Assembly: GCA_032207245.1 (NCBI GenBank)
Contig: CM063502.1
Coordinates: 66,583,569 to 66,647,568, forward strand
Length of the DNA stretch: 64,000 nt
Origin: Pardosa pseudoannulata
Taxonomy: Eukaryota > Arthropoda > Arachnida > Araneae > Lycosidae
Direction: 5' to 3'
Below are positions 63,251-64,000 of the stretch, one piece after another (position 1 is the stretch's first letter; every line of letters starts with the position of its first letter). Under the pieces are notes generated by a model. It did not search any database, was not told the DNA's origin, and saw nothing but the letters and a program-made list of their open reading frames with translations. The translations under genes and the position numbers were made by a program.

Positions 63251-64000
63251 TTTTGAAATGTTGACAAATGTAAAGCTTTTGTTTATCATACTATTTACGC
63301 TTAAAAGTTTAAAAAACAACATTCAGAAGAGAAAAGATGATACATGCGCACAAAATCCACATATATATTTTGCATGTTTGCTTTAAGATTTAAGTTTCTT
63401 TTCGAAATTTGCTTTACAGAATACACACAAATGAATTCGTTACGTAAGAGTGGATGCACGAATCCACATAAAGAGGAATCAACGTAAAACAAAGATTTCT
63501 CTAAAACTTTTCTCATTATTTGAGGCATAGATTAATTTTATTAAATGTATTCAAAACTCATGACTTGGTAATGATTGATTCTAACCTATTTGTTTTATAT
63601 CTTAAACTATTCATTAAAAGTCATGCAAAAAACACGGTTTAAGAACAGCAAGTAATTACTATTTTTCTTATAAATAGTAAAATACGCCTGACAGTTGTTG
63701 AGACACGGTAACTCACAGTATTATGTCGTAGCCGAAAAATAAACAGCCTAATAAAATTAATTGTTCTAGAGGTTATCTTAAAGTACGTGCATTAAAAGAT
63801 ATTAAGAAGGATTTAATACGAAGAGCTCTACTTTTTTTTTACACTTAACGTTTTAGAAGCTGCATTAGGAGAAAAGTATGGTTGATCTCAGCTATGTTTC
63901 TTCTTAGAAATTTTGCCTTTATTAACTTGAAATTTCTTTTTATTATTTAACACTCACAAGAGCCTAAAAACACACGAAGCAGGTGAAATTAATGGGTTGT
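63251..64000. other. unassigned AT-rich stretch
   Basis: No gene or repeat end recognised. The frame at 63301-63528 (minus) has no known domain. Confidence 0.5.

Overview
The window is strongly AT-rich eukaryotic DNA. It has many long (TA)n, (CA)n, (GA/TC)n tracts and a dense layer of decayed transposable elements (TEs). I found no convincing host protein-coding gene, no functional tRNA or rRNA gene, no CRISPR array and no prokaryotic organisation. The transposase types are Tc1-like, mariner/IS630-like with a DUF4817-type N-terminus, ZBED/SCAND3-like hAT, piggyBac-like TTAA elements and pogo/Tigger-like ends, together with tRNA-derived SINEs. These fit an arthropod, most likely an arachnid such as a spider. 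That assignment is inference from element style and base composition.

Layout. 1-2.4 kb: a TTAA-flanked inverted-terminal-repeat element (14-1029) with a second TTAA element nested inside it (413-651), then a decayed hAT 3' end. 6-12 kb: old local duplications, a SINE, a pogo-like element with a duplicated end, and a 349-bp tandem duplication. 13.5-15 kb: a DUF4817-type mariner pseudogene, then a possible piggyBac end. 16.5-21.6 kb: a 571-bp tandem duplication, a 611-bp TTAA element and a 754-bp internally deleted Tc1-like element with perfect ends. 24.2-28 kb: a palindromic satellite tied to a piggyBac-like end, SINEs of two families and a GC-rich island. 28.4-32.1 kb: a dead mariner-like transposon whose 3' part is repeated in inverted orientation with the same four stop codons. 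32.7-34 kb: a diverged tandem repeat. 37.2-38.5 kb: a second inverted pair whose arms carry (TA)n at the same internal position. 39-42.3 kb: tandem pogo-like copies, a tRNA-Thr-like pseudogene, a promoter-like cluster of heat-shock elements with a TATA box, and a triplicated mariner transposase fragment. 43-47 kb: a SINE and long microsatellites. 47.4-48.5 kb: a fresh-looking hAT deletion derivative with an 8-bp target-site duplication and an open 294-codon frame. 49.8-50.8 kb: two Tc1 fragments joined head to head. 53.7-64 kb: low-copy duplications, a piggyBac-like 5' fragment, SINEs and AT-rich minisatellites.

The features do not form a pathway. The window reads as intergenic or heterochromatin-like DNA shaped by DNA transposons, their deletion derivatives and many two- or three-copy local duplications, both tandem and inverted. 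The best leads are the heat-shock-element promoter near 40.5 kb, the inverted duplication of an already dead transposon at 28.5-32 kb, and the (TA)n-bearing inverted pair at 37.2-38.4 kb.
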